DNA from: Deltaproteobacteria bacterium
Lineage (GTDB): Bacteria > Desulfobacterota > DSM-4660 > Desulfatiglandales > B25-G16
Length of the DNA: 28,109 nt
Direction of reading: 5' to 3'
Assembly (NCBI GenBank): GCA_020348625.1
Contig: CP070752.1
Coordinates: 1,807,657-1,835,765 of the forward strand
Positions 8,283 through 16,121 of this stretch are shown in pieces. Every line of letters starts with the position of its first letter. Positions within the stretch are counted from its first letter, which is position 1. The position numbers and the translations under genes were made by a program. The notes beneath the pieces are model-generated. The model was not told the origin of the DNA. It saw only the letters and a program-made list of their open reading frames with translations, and did no database searches.

Positions 8283-8348
8283 ATTCGGCAATGAACGCAT
8301 CGCCTGAGTCTGATTAAACACGAACTCACAGCTTGGAGGATCCTTGAA

Positions 8349-9272
8349 ATGAATATCGCCGCTGATATGACTGATTTGATAGGTAGCACACCTCTGGTTA
8401 GACTGAATAAGGTCAGCGAAGGATGCGCGGGCACTATTGCAGCCAAGCTGGAGTTCTATAACCCGTGCAGTTCGGTTAAGGATCGCATCGGTTTCAGTAT
8501 GATCGTGCAGGCGGAAAAAGATGGATATATCGATGAGGATACGGTCATCATCGAACCTACCAGTGGAAACACAGGGATCGGTCTCGCATTCGTCTGTGCT
8601 GTACGTGGGTACAAGCTGCTCTTAACAATGCCGGAGAGCATGAGCCTGGAGCGACGGAAACTCCTTAAAGGTTTTGGGGCGGAGCTGGTACTTACCCCTG
8701 CGCAGAATGGTATGCCTGGTGCCATTGCTAAAGCCAAAGAACTTGCCGCAGGGATAAAGAAATCCTTTATGCCCCAACAATTCAAAAACCCGGCAAATCC
8801 GGGTATTCATGCCCGTACAACAGCCGAAGAGCTGTGGAGGGATACCGATGGAAAGGTGGATATCTTTGTATCGGGGGTAGGAACCGGTGGGACCATCACA
8901 GGCGTGTCCAGAGTGTTGAAAGAGCGCAAACCCGGGTTTCTGTCGGTTGCTGTGGAACCGCAGGATTCCCCGGTTCTCTCTGGTGGGAATGCTGGTCCTC
9001 ATAAGATTCAGGGCATAGGTGCGGGGTTTGTGCCTGAAATCCTGGAACAGGATCTTATTGACGAGGTATTTCAGGTGTCAAACGAGGAAGCCTTCACCAT
9101 GGCGAGAAGGCTGATTCGAGAAGAAGGTATTCTCTGTGGGATTTCTTCAGGAGCCATAGCACACGCCGCCGTGGAAGTTGCCAAAAGAAAAGAAAACGCC
9201 AGCAAGCTAATCGTCTTCATTGTCTGCGACACCGGTGAGCGGTATTTGAGTACGGAGCTGTTTCAAGAATAA
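8349..9272 (+). CDS. cysK: Cysteine synthase (O-acetylserine sulfhydrylase)
   Basis: A 307-residue PLP enzyme converting O-acetylserine and sulfide to cysteine. The PLP lysine is K44 in SSVKDR. The acetylserine-binding loop TSGNTG is at 71-76, the phosphate-binding [10 protein letters not shown] lies near 176-185, and GISSGA is near the C-terminus. Length matches CysK. GGAGGA at 8335-8340 precedes the ATG by 8 bases. It sits between nifU and cysE, so the cluster can make cysteine and then use it as sulfur donor for Fe-S clusters. CysK and CysE are also known to bind each other through the CysE C-terminus. The N-terminal end is slightly short but complete. Confidence 0.95.
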   Translation: MNIAADMTDLIGSTPLVRLNKVSEGCAGTIAAKLEFYNPCSSVKDRIGFSMIVQAEKDGYIDEDTVIIEPTSGNTGIGLAFVCAVRGYKLLLTMPESMSLERRKLLKGFGAELVLTPAQNGMPGAIAKAKELAAGIKKSFMPQQFKNPANPGIHARTTAEELWRDTDGKVDIFVSGVGTGGTITGVSRVLKERKPGFLSVAVEPQDSPVLSGGNAGPHKIQGIGAGFVPEILEQDLIDEVFQVSNEEAFTMARRLIREEGILCGISSGAIAHAAVEVAKRKENASKLIVFIVCDTGERYLSTELFQE

Positions 9273-9355
9273 CCCTATAAGCCTCAGCGTCCTGACGAAA
9301 ATTGGGGGGCAATGCAGATAATAATCTGGTGCATGTAAAGGTTAAAAGGGGTGCC

Positions 9356-10294
9356 ATGCATAAACATACAGAGCGCAGTATGTCTCACGACAAGGATCTC
9401 ATCAGGAAGGTAGTTGACGAACTGTGCAGTCCCGACTCTTATGATTCCGTCTATCATAGACCGTCACTGGAGGCCTCTATGCCGTCTATTGAGGCCCTGA
9501 CAGAGATAGTGGAAGGACTCAGGGCAGTGCTTTTTCCGGGCTACTTTAGCGACTCCGAGATTACACCAGAAACCATGGCCTTTTATGTCGGCTCAAATTT
9601 GGATCGAGTACAGCGGCTTCTGGCCGAACAGATTAAAAGGGGATACTGTTTTTCTTGTGAGATCCAAGAAAAGGAAACCTGTGAGGATTGCGAGGTCCGC
9701 TCTCGGAACTTGGCCAGCGAGTTTCTCTCTTCACTCCCAGAAATCCGCAGGCTTTTGGCTACCGATGTGATGGCTGCGTATGAGGGGGACCCGGCTGCAA
9801 AAAACCCTGGCGAGACAGTTTTCTGCTATCCGAGCATCAAGGCAGTTACTAATTATCGGATCGCTCATCAGCTGCAACTCTTAGATGTGGACATCATCCC
9901 CAGGATCATAACTGAAATGGCCCATTCTCAGACGGGTATCGATATCCACCCAGGAACCACAATCGGCGAGCGTTTCTTCATCGATCACGGTACCGGCACG
10001 GTCATCGGTGAAACCTGCATCATCGGTCGTAATGTGCGGCTTTACCAAGGCGTAACTCTCGGTGCCAAGAGCTTTCCCAAAGATCATTCCGGGGCATTGG
10101 TAAAGGGAATTCCTCGACATCCCATTGTGGAAGACGATGTGATCATCTATGCGGGTACGACAATCCTTGGCAGGGTGCGCATTGGCAAGGGATCGATCAT
10201 TGGGGGGAATGTGTGGCTAACCCACGATATCGAGCCTGGCACCCGAATCGTGCAGGGAGAGCACGCCAAGCCTGTTATAGAAGGCGGCACGTAG
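9356..10294 (+). CDS. cysE: Serine O-acetyltransferase
   Basis: Acetylates serine to O-acetylserine, the first step of cysteine synthesis. An N-terminal helical domain (about 1-180) precedes a left-handed beta-helix hexapeptide domain with GIDIHPGTTIG, catalytic His in FIDHGTG, and repeats such as GVTLGA and GGNVWLT. The 313-residue length and a Cys-rich insert (CEIQEKETCEDC) fit the longer EpsC-type form rather than the E. coli enzyme. The reading frame is open from a TTG at 9302. I prefer ATG 9356 (AAGGGG just upstream), with ATG 9380 as an alternative. The C-terminus lacks the terminal Ile typical of the CysK-binding tail (it ends in GGT), so a CysE-CysK complex is less certain here. Confidence 0.92.
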   Translation: MHKHTERSMSHDKDLIRKVVDELCSPDSYDSVYHRPSLEASMPSIEALTEIVEGLRAVLFPGYFSDSEITPETMAFYVGSNLDRVQRLLAEQIKRGYCFSCEIQEKETCEDCEVRSRNLASEFLSSLPEIRRLLATDVMAAYEGDPAAKNPGETVFCYPSIKAVTNYRIAHQLQLLDVDIIPRIITEMAHSQTGIDIHPGTTIGERFFIDHGTGTVIGETCIIGRNVRLYQGVTLGAKSFPKDHSGALVKGIPRHPIVEDDVIIYAGTTILGRVRIGKGSIIGGNVWLTHDIEPGTRIVQGEHAKPVIEGGT

Positions 10295-10356
10295 CCTTTC
10301 TTCATTACGGGGTTTTGGGAGACAGCTAACCGCCACATATCTGAGGTTGGGGAGGA

Positions 10357-10839
10357 ATGAACATCAAGTTCTATGCCGTAGGAGGTACGATAGATAAGGT
10401 GTACTTCGACAGGATAAGCGATTACCAGGTTGGCGAGTCGATGCTTGTCGATATATTAAGGGAGGCCAAGGTTACCTTTGATTATGAGTGCGATTCGCTC
10501 ATTCATAAAGATAGCCTCGATATGACGGATGCCGACCGTCAAATGCTTTTTGAAAAGATAAAATCTGATGAGAATCAACATATTGTAGTGACCCACGGCA
10601 CGGATACCATGATCGAAACAGCGAGGAAACTTCAGGGCATAGAGAATAAGACAGTGGTACTCACCGGTGCCATGCAGCCTGCCAAGTTTAAATCGAGCGA
10701 TGCCGAGTTCAATGTGGGATTCGCTGTTGCAGCAGTACAGACCTTGCCTTCCGGTGTTTATATTGCAATGAACGGCCGGATCTTTGATCCAGACAAGGTG
10801 CGCAAATACAGAGAACTGAATCGGTTTGAGGATGCCTGA
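10357..10839 (+). CDS. Single-domain asparaginase-like protein
   Basis: A 160-residue protein equivalent to the N-terminal catalytic half of L-asparaginases. It has the first threonine motif GGTID (9-13), the second THGTDTM near 79-85, and TGAMQP with a following S-S-D. Canonical enzymes are about 330 residues and complete the active site with a second domain; this one stops cleanly after the first. Small stand-alone homologues are known in bacteria, so it need not be a fragment, and no remnant of a second domain follows (the next frame is an AlkD protein). Whether it hydrolyses asparagine is uncertain. A GGAGG is only 1 base from the ATG, so the true site may be GAGG at 10343-10346. Confidence 0.8.
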   Translation: MNIKFYAVGGTIDKVYFDRISDYQVGESMLVDILREAKVTFDYECDSLIHKDSLDMTDADRQMLFEKIKSDENQHIVVTHGTDTMIETARKLQGIENKTVVLTGAMQPAKFKSSDAEFNVGFAVAAVQTLPSGVYIAMNGRIFDPDKVRKYRELNRFEDA

Positions 10840-10904
10840 TCGGGGTTTTGTGTCACGTAGTAGCTGGGCTTTGGCCTTGGATAGGTGAAGGAGGAGGAAT
10901 ACAG

Positions 10905-11582
10905 GTGCAGTATGCAGAGGTTTTGGAGAAGTTGAAATCTCTATGCGATCCGCAAGCAGTTGGAGCAATGGCTGGATACGGTATCAATGCGGATAATGCG
11001 TTTGGTATTCCCATACCTCGTTTGCGTAAGATAGCCAGGGAGATCGGGAAAGATCATGCCCTTTCCGAGCAGCTATGGTCGTCAGGAATTCACGAGGCCA
11101 GGATAGTGGCGTCCATGATCGCTGATCCCCAGATGGTCACGGAACAAGAACTCGAGCGGTGGGTTGAAGGTTTTGACTCATGGGATGTGTGCGATCAGTG
11201 TTGTAACAATCTCTTTCGTAAGACCAAATTTGCCTATCAAAAGGCAATGGAGTGGAGCCTCCGTCGCGAAGAGTTTGTAAAAAGAGCAGGCTTCGTTCTT
11301 ATGGCGTGCCTGGCAGTCCATGACAAGGGAGCAGATGACATTGCGTTTAGGCAATTCTTTCCCGTTATAAAAAGTCAGGCTGCTGACGAGAGAAACTTCG
11401 TCAAGAAGTCGGTCAATTGGGCCTTACGGCAGATCGGCAAGAGAAACCGCACCATGAATGCGGAAGCTATCGATGTAGCCACAGATCTTAGGCAAATTGA
11501 CTCGAAATCTGCCAGATGGATCGCGGGGGATGCCTTGCGAGAACTGAGAAGCAACAAGATCCAGAAGAGATTGGCGAATTGA
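10905..11582 (+). CDS. DNA alkylation repair protein, AlkD-like HEAT-repeat family
   Basis: A 225-residue, wholly helical protein of the AlkC/AlkD family, which excises alkylated purines with HEAT-like repeats cradling DNA. Family signs are the N-terminal GI....AFG.....LR, the segment WVEGFDSWDVCDQC with the acidic/tryptophan pattern of the active cleft, and the C-terminal KSVNWALRQIGKRN. GTG at 10905 is preceded by GGAGGAGG at 10890-10897; the upstream part of the open frame (from 10848) is not convincing protein. It is the last gene before repeat copy 2. Some family members lack glycosylase activity, so the exact substrate is open. Confidence 0.87.
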   Translation: MQYAEVLEKLKSLCDPQAVGAMAGYGINADNAFGIPIPRLRKIAREIGKDHALSEQLWSSGIHEARIVASMIADPQMVTEQELERWVEGFDSWDVCDQCCNNLFRKTKFAYQKAMEWSLRREEFVKRAGFVLMACLAVHDKGADDIAFRQFFPVIKSQAADERNFVKKSVNWALRQIGKRNRTMNAEAIDVATDLRQIDSKSARWIAGDALRELRSNKIQKRLAN

Positions 11583-11645
11583 CCTGCCTCGATTTCCGTA
11601 GGGTTGGAGCACGAGAGTGCAACTTCTGTCATCCGGCATTAGTAC

Positions 11646-11896
11646 GAGACCTTTGCAAAACGTGACAATTCTTGCCATCCTAGAAAAAGATGATGGGCTT
11701 TTTTACAGTGACTGGCGGGAGGGTGCTGTCTTTTCGCAACTTCTCAGTGGGGGAAACCGCAGCCCTGAGCCTGTCGAAGGGAATGCGGAGGGGGCAGAAC
11801 TCCCCCATGGATAAGTTGCTGAAAAGACCAACCCGGGAGCCTCGGAACTGAGGAAAAGCCCATCGTCTTTATAGAATGGGCGTTATAGAAAGCTCT
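11646..11896. repeat. Dispersed self-complementary repeat, copy 2 (251 bp)
   Basis: The second copy of the element at 6032-6315, again on the same strand and 64 bp after a stop codon. The outer stem AAAGATGATGGGCTTTT (11686-11702) pairs with 11854-11870; where copy 1 has a C-G pair, this copy has a T-G wobble, so pairing is kept. TGGGGGA and TCCCCCA pair perfectly here, while copy 1 has a wobble. The rest of 11583-12092 holds no gene I can support. Confidence 0.8.
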
Positions 11897-12092
11897 CAGT
11901 ACAGCAGCTTCCCTCAAGAAAGGACCGTCACTGCACGGATCGGAGAATATTCTTCCCGCCACCTTATGGAGTTGAGAGATCCAGGAGAAAGGGAATAGGA
12001 AGAAGCTTTTGAACTACCTCCCGCAACATCCGCAGAAGCGAAATCCAAACGACCTTTTTTGTTCCGATCTCCCCACAAGGCCACTGGGGAAT

Positions 12093-13523
12093 ATGGGTAC
12101 GATCTTGGTAACCGGTGCATCGGGGTACGTAGGAGGAAGGCTTGTTCCGGAACTCTTGGCTCGGGGATATAAAGTGAGAGCCATGATCCGGGCCGACCTA
12201 CCTCAGTACCAAGGGCGCTGGCCTCGGGCAGAGCTATGTGTGGCTGATGCCCTTAAGATAGATGAGTTGCGGGAAGCACTGGGAGGCATCCATACGGCCT
12301 ACTACTTGATGCATTCTCTCATGAAGGGTCCTCGCGAATTTGAGGCAGCGGATTTGAGGTCGGCCAAGAATTTCAGAAGGGCAGCCGCAGATTGTAAAAT
12401 AAGGCGGATCATCTATCTGGGCGGTCTGGGCGACAGAAAGAGTTCTCGCTCGCATCACCTTCAAAGCCGTATGGCAGTTGCCGAAGAACTGAAGAGCGGT
12501 GAGGTTCCCGCAACTATCGTGAGGGCTGGCATTATTCTTGGCTCGGGCAGTGCATCGTATGAGATCATGTACCACCTGGTAGACGGTCTTGCTATCATAC
12601 CTTTGCCTAATTGGGGCCATCATCGGTGCCATCCTGTTGCCATCAGAGACGTGATTAAATACCTAGTGGGAATCATGGAACTTCCTGAGACCGCGGGCAA
12701 GGAATTCGATATTGGGGGAAGCCCCGAAGCAACCTACAGGGAGGTGCTCGAAAGCTTCGCCGAACATCTTGGCAAAAAGAGATTCTTTCTCCGTATACCT
12801 TTTTCTAATATTTCGCTTTCTGCTTATGTGGCCAGCCTCTTGACCCCTGTACCGGCCCCCATAATCCACTGTCTCGTTGAGGGAGTCAAAGACGATGTCA
12901 TATGTCGAGATGCTCAGGCAAAGGACGTTTTGCCTTTTGAGATCTTGGGCTACCGGGAAGCCATTTCGAGGGCCATTTCCCGTGAAGAGTTAGATGCGGT
13001 TGATACGCGGTGGTCCGATGCATACCCGAGAGTCCACAAACGGGTAATCAGACTTCATGAGCTGCGCGGCAGACCCCGATTTACTGCGCACCACTCTCTG
13101 CTGACAACCAAGGAGCCTTCGCGCATATTTGCTTCGATCTGCAAGATTGGCGGCAAAGAGGGATGGTTTCACAGTAACTGGATGTGGCGGGCACGAGGTA
13201 TGGTAGATCGCTTGCTCCTGGGCGTTGGGACTGCTCGTGCCAGGAAGCGGCACCCCAGGTTAGCTGTGGGAGACGTGATAGATTTCTGGCGGATCGAAGA
13301 CCTCCAGTTAAACCAGCGACTCCTGTTGCGAGCCGAAATGAAAATACCTGGTTCGGCCTGGTTGGAATTTCGGATCGATAGTGTCGATGAGTTAAAGAGA
13401 CTTTCGGTAAACGCTTATTATCATACCGTGAGTGTCTGGGGAAAGATTTACTGGTGCAGCTTCTTACCATTCCACCGCTTCATATTCCAACGCCTGATCG
13501 AGCAGATTGAGGCCAAAAGCTAG
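12093..13523 (+). CDS. NAD(P)-binding SDR-type protein with C-terminal DUF2867 domain
   Basis: About 476 residues. The N-terminal half is an atypical short-chain dehydrogenase / NmrA-like Rossmann domain, with the nucleotide motif TGASGYVGGRL within the first 20 residues and the typical YYLMHS and IYLGGLG stretches. The C-terminal part (about 320-470) is a DUF2867 domain rich in aromatics (W-R-A-R-G, D-F-W-R-I-E). The natural substrate of these fusion proteins is unknown to me; they are often annotated as nucleoside-diphosphate-sugar epimerase-like. I chose ATG 12093 because the Rossmann motif begins right after it; the frame is open back to a TTG at 12009. It stands alone between repeat copy 2 and the short ORF at 13596. 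Confidence 0.85.
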   Translation: MGTILVTGASGYVGGRLVPELLARGYKVRAMIRADLPQYQGRWPRAELCVADALKIDELREALGGIHTAYYLMHSLMKGPREFEAADLRSAKNFRRAAADCKIRRIIYLGGLGDRKSSRSHHLQSRMAVAEELKSGEVPATIVRAGIILGSGSASYEIMYHLVDGLAIIPLPNWGHHRCHPVAIRDVIKYLVGIMELPETAGKEFDIGGSPEATYREVLESFAEHLGKKRFFLRIPFSNISLSAYVASLLTPVPAPIIHCLVEGVKDDVICRDAQAKDVLPFEILGYREAISRAISREELDAVDTRWSDAYPRVHKRVIRLHELRGRPRFTAHHSLLTTKEPSRIFASICKIGGKEGWFHSNWMWRARGMVDRLLLGVGTARARKRHPRLAVGDVIDFWRIEDLQLNQRLLLRAEMKIPGSAWLEFRIDSVDELKRLSVNAYYHTVSVWGKIYWCSFLPFHRFIFQRLIEQIEAKS

Positions 13524-13595
13524 ATAGGGCGTTTGCGATTCCCTGTGCTTGCAGCTCTACCGCCTCTTTTTTGTCATTGAGCAGGAGGACTTAAC

Positions 13596-13670
13596 ATGGT
13601 ATATATCGACAGCTTTGAACTAACACCTGGATGCTGTCTCATAAGAAAAGCGAAGCTTTGTTCCGGTTGA
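13596..13670 (+). CDS. Candidate 24-residue peptide with ideal ribosome binding site
   Basis: ATG at 13596 is preceded by AGGAGG at 13583-13588 with a 7-base spacer, a better site than most genes in the window have. The peptide begins MVYIDSF, has CC at residues 13-14 and a third cysteine at 22, and ends in SG. Its last third overlaps an inverted repeat (TGTCTCA 13635-13641 with TGAGACA 13668-13674, enclosing AAAGC-GAA-GCTTT). It could be a leader peptide for the phzF-family gene 33 bp downstream, a small protein, or the remnant of a lost gene. I do not recognise it. Confidence 0.35.
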   Translation: MVYIDSFELTPGCCLIRKAKLCSG

Positions 13671-13703
13671 GACATAACCCACACATGAAGAACCCCAGAA
13701 ACG

Positions 13704-14489
13704 ATGAAGATTCCTATCTACCAAATTGATGCCTTTGCGAGCAGCGTTTTTTCGGGCAATCCTGCCGCCGTGTGTCCGCTGAAAAGATGGCTAGATGACG
13801 CCGTGCTGCAAGCAATTGCTCAAGAGAACAACCTATCGGAAACGGCGTTCTTTATCCCAGCGGAACAAGGCTACCATATCCGCTGGTTTACACCGGTTGC
13901 AGAGGTTGACCTCTGTGGCCACGCTACTCTGGCGACAGCCTTTGTAGTCTTTACTCACCTTGAGCCTTCCGGTACTGAAGTCTCATTTAATTCTAGGAGT
14001 GGCAGCCTCACAGTCAGTCGAGAGAATGACCTTCTGACAATGAATTTTCCTTCCCTGCCCCCTGTTCCCTGCGAGACACCGAATGACCTGATTAAGGGCC
14101 TGGGAGGGGAGCCGGTAGAGGTATGGTGCGCGGAGGATTACATAGCGGTATTTTCCGCGGAAGATGATATCACAGATCTTCGTCCCGACTTTGATTTGCT
14201 AAAGACACTGGATTTAAGAGGAGTTGCAGCTACAGCGAAAGGAAAGAACGTTGATTTCGTCTCCCGCTTCTTTGCACCAAAATACGGCATTAATGAAGAT
14301 CCTGTTACCGGCTCAGCTCACTGCTCTTTGACACCCTATTGGGCACGTACGTTACATAAGAGGGATCTGCATGCTCATCAGGTTTCGAAACGGGGAGGAG
14401 AGTTGTTTTGCAGGGATTGTGGAGACAGGGTAGAGATATCTGGCCGGGCTGTCGCGTATATGGAAGGCAGCATTTTGATAACCCCCTAG
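13704..14489 (+). CDS. PhzF-family isomerase/epimerase-like protein
   Basis: A 261-residue member of the PhzF family (diaminopimelate-epimerase fold, two similar lobes). Lobe 1 begins IYQIDAFASSVFSGNPAAVC and carries the catalytic acid E46 in SETAFF; DLCGHATLA follows near 70. Lobe 2 has EDPVTGSAH, the second conserved turn. Many members outside phenazine clusters have no known substrate, and no phenazine gene is near. Length is typical (260-300). No strong ribosome binding site precedes the ATG, which may mean coupling to the short ORF at 13596. It is followed by a small unknown gene. Confidence 0.92.
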   Translation: MKIPIYQIDAFASSVFSGNPAAVCPLKRWLDDAVLQAIAQENNLSETAFFIPAEQGYHIRWFTPVAEVDLCGHATLATAFVVFTHLEPSGTEVSFNSRSGSLTVSRENDLLTMNFPSLPPVPCETPNDLIKGLGGEPVEVWCAEDYIAVFSAEDDITDLRPDFDLLKTLDLRGVAATAKGKNVDFVSRFFAPKYGINEDPVTGSAHCSLTPYWARTLHKRDLHAHQVSKRGGELFCRDCGDRVEISGRAVAYMEGSILITP

Positions 14490-14520
14490 ATAAGGGCTGC
14501 TGGCTGCAGCAACGGACATA

Positions 14521-14781
14521 ATGATTATCACTACTGAAGACGGGAAGTACGTCGATACGGAAAAAGACCTAAGCGCTCCTGAAAGACACATACTTCAGAA
14601 GCTTTTTGCTTGGGAGTCCCTGGCCACCAGTGTCGAACAGTTTAATGAGAAAAAAGAGGAGGCCTTCAGGAAGGGCTGGAATAATTCGGGGCCCGTAAAT
14701 GGGGGCGATTCAATGAAATCGATTATCAGGGATCTTGAAAAGCAAGTAATGGCCCGTTTAGCCAGTAATGGTTCTCATTGA
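14521..14781 (+). CDS. Small hypothetical protein
   Basis: An 86-residue hydrophilic protein with no signal peptide or membrane segment. Residues 18-55 look strongly helical and charged (ERHILQKLF...EQFNEKKEEAFRKGW), and a second helix occupies 64-82. I recognise no family. It fits snugly between phzF (31 bp) and hisS (71 bp) on the same strand with no competing frame, which supports it as a gene. The ribosome binding site is poor. It could instead be chance, so confidence is moderate. Confidence 0.5.
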   Translation: MIITTEDGKYVDTEKDLSAPERHILQKLFAWESLATSVEQFNEKKEEAFRKGWNNSGPVNGGDSMKSIIRDLEKQVMARLASNGSH

Positions 14782-14852
14782 ATGCCTGAAGATTCTTTGA
14801 TCTTGATCGGTTGCGGAAATTGCGGCATAGGTGGGCAAGAGAGGATACAAAC

Positions 14853-16121
14853 GTGCAATACAAGGCGGTAAAAGGGTTTAAAGATATACTTCCTTCCCAG
14901 GTAAAAACCTGGGATAGGGTCGAGTCCGAAGGTAAGCGCATTTTCGAGCTCTTTGGATATCGGGAGATAAGAATCCCCATACTCGAGAAGGCCGAACTCT
15001 TTGCACGGGGCATCGGTCAGGATACGGATATCGTCTCTAAGGAGATGTACACACTTACCGACAGAAGGGGAGCTCAATTGGCTATGAGGCCAGAGGCAAC
15101 GGCCTCTATTCTGAGGGCGTACATAGAGAACAAGCTCTATGCTGCCACTCCAGTACATAAGTTGTTTACCATAGGACCAATGTTCAGATATGAGCGGCCC
15201 CAGAAGGGCAGAAGGAGGCAATTTCATCAGATCGATGTTGAAATCATAGGTGACCCCGGGCCACGGTCAGACAGCGAGCTGATGTTCATGATTATGCACT
15301 TTTTCACTTGTCTCGGGCTCGCTGAGCTGATCCTGCATGTTAATTCCCTTGGTTGCATGGAATGCAGGGGGCCGTTTCGGGCTGAGTTGAAGAGGTATCT
15401 GCAGGAGCATGTCGAACAACTCTGCCCTGACTGCCAGGAGAGGATGGAGACAAATCCTCTCAGGGTTTTTGACTGTAAGGTGGAGCGGTGTATTCAGGTA
15501 ATGAAGGATGCGCCGACTATGCTCGATTTTTTGTGCAGAGATTGCACGGTTCATTTTGATGCAGTGAAGGTCTATCTCAGGGAGCTGAACATTGATTTTG
15601 TGGTGAACTCCCATTTGATGAGGGGGCTCGATTACTATACCAGGACCACCTTCGAGGTTCAGACCCGGGAGCTGGGGGCCCAGAATGCGGTCGCAGGAGG
15701 AGGCAGGTACGATTTGCTGATGAAGGAACTCGGTGGCCCGGACAGCCCGGCAATTGGATTTGCGATTGGGGAAGAAAGGGTTGTAGAACTATTGGAAGAG
15801 CAGGGCCGTGTGGAGGCCGATGGGCCTGATATCTTTCTGGCCCCGCTTGGCACAGAGGCGGAGGATAAAGCATTCATGTGGCTGCAGGAACTCCGGAAGG
15901 CTGGCCTTAGATGCGAGATGGATTACAGGTCGTCAGGGCTGAAAGCTCAAATGAAACACGGAGACCGACTGGGGGCACGAAAGGTGCTGATTGTTGGCCA
16001 AGATGAATTGGCAAAAGGCAAGGGCATTCTAAGGGACATGTCCACGAAAAGCCAAATGGAGATATCCCTCGAGGATCCGGTGAAAGAAATCATAAGACTC
16101 AAGGAAGAACGTTGGCAGTAG
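14853..16121 (+). CDS. hisS: Histidyl-tRNA synthetase
   Basis: A 422-residue class II synthetase that charges tRNA-His. It opens with the family signature KAVKGFKDILP. Motif 2 is around 106-130 (FRYERPQKGRRRQFHQ), the histidine-binding motif is RGLDYYTRTTFEV, and motif 3 contains GFAIGEER. A C-terminal anticodon-binding domain (about 325-415) follows. The start is GTG 14853, with GAGAGG 8 bases upstream; the open frame extends back to 14811 but that part is not family-like. It overlaps aspS by 10 bases, the common hisS-aspS arrangement. Confidence 0.96.
   Translation: MQYKAVKGFKDILPSQVKTWDRVESEGKRIFELFGYREIRIPILEKAELFARGIGQDTDIVSKEMYTLTDRRGAQLAMRPEATASILRAYIENKLYAATPVHKLFTIGPMFRYERPQKGRRRQFHQIDVEIIGDPGPRSDSELMFMIMHFFTCLGLAELILHVNSLGCMECRGPFRAELKRYLQEHVEQLCPDCQERMETNPLRVFDCKVERCIQVMKDAPTMLDFLCRDCTVHFDAVKVYLRELNIDFVVNSHLMRGLDYYTRTTFEVQTRELGAQNAVAGGGRYDLLMKELGGPDSPAIGFAIGEERVVELLEEQGRVEADGPDIFLAPLGTEAEDKAFMWLQELRKAGLRCEMDYRSSGLKAQMKHGDRLGARKVLIVGQDELAKGKGILRDMSTKSQMEISLEDPVKEIIRLKEERWQ

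Noticed and set aside
13668..13688. Selenocysteine read-through of the TGA ending the 24-residue ORF
   Set aside because: The next stop comes after only five codons and no SECIS-like hairpin follows directly.
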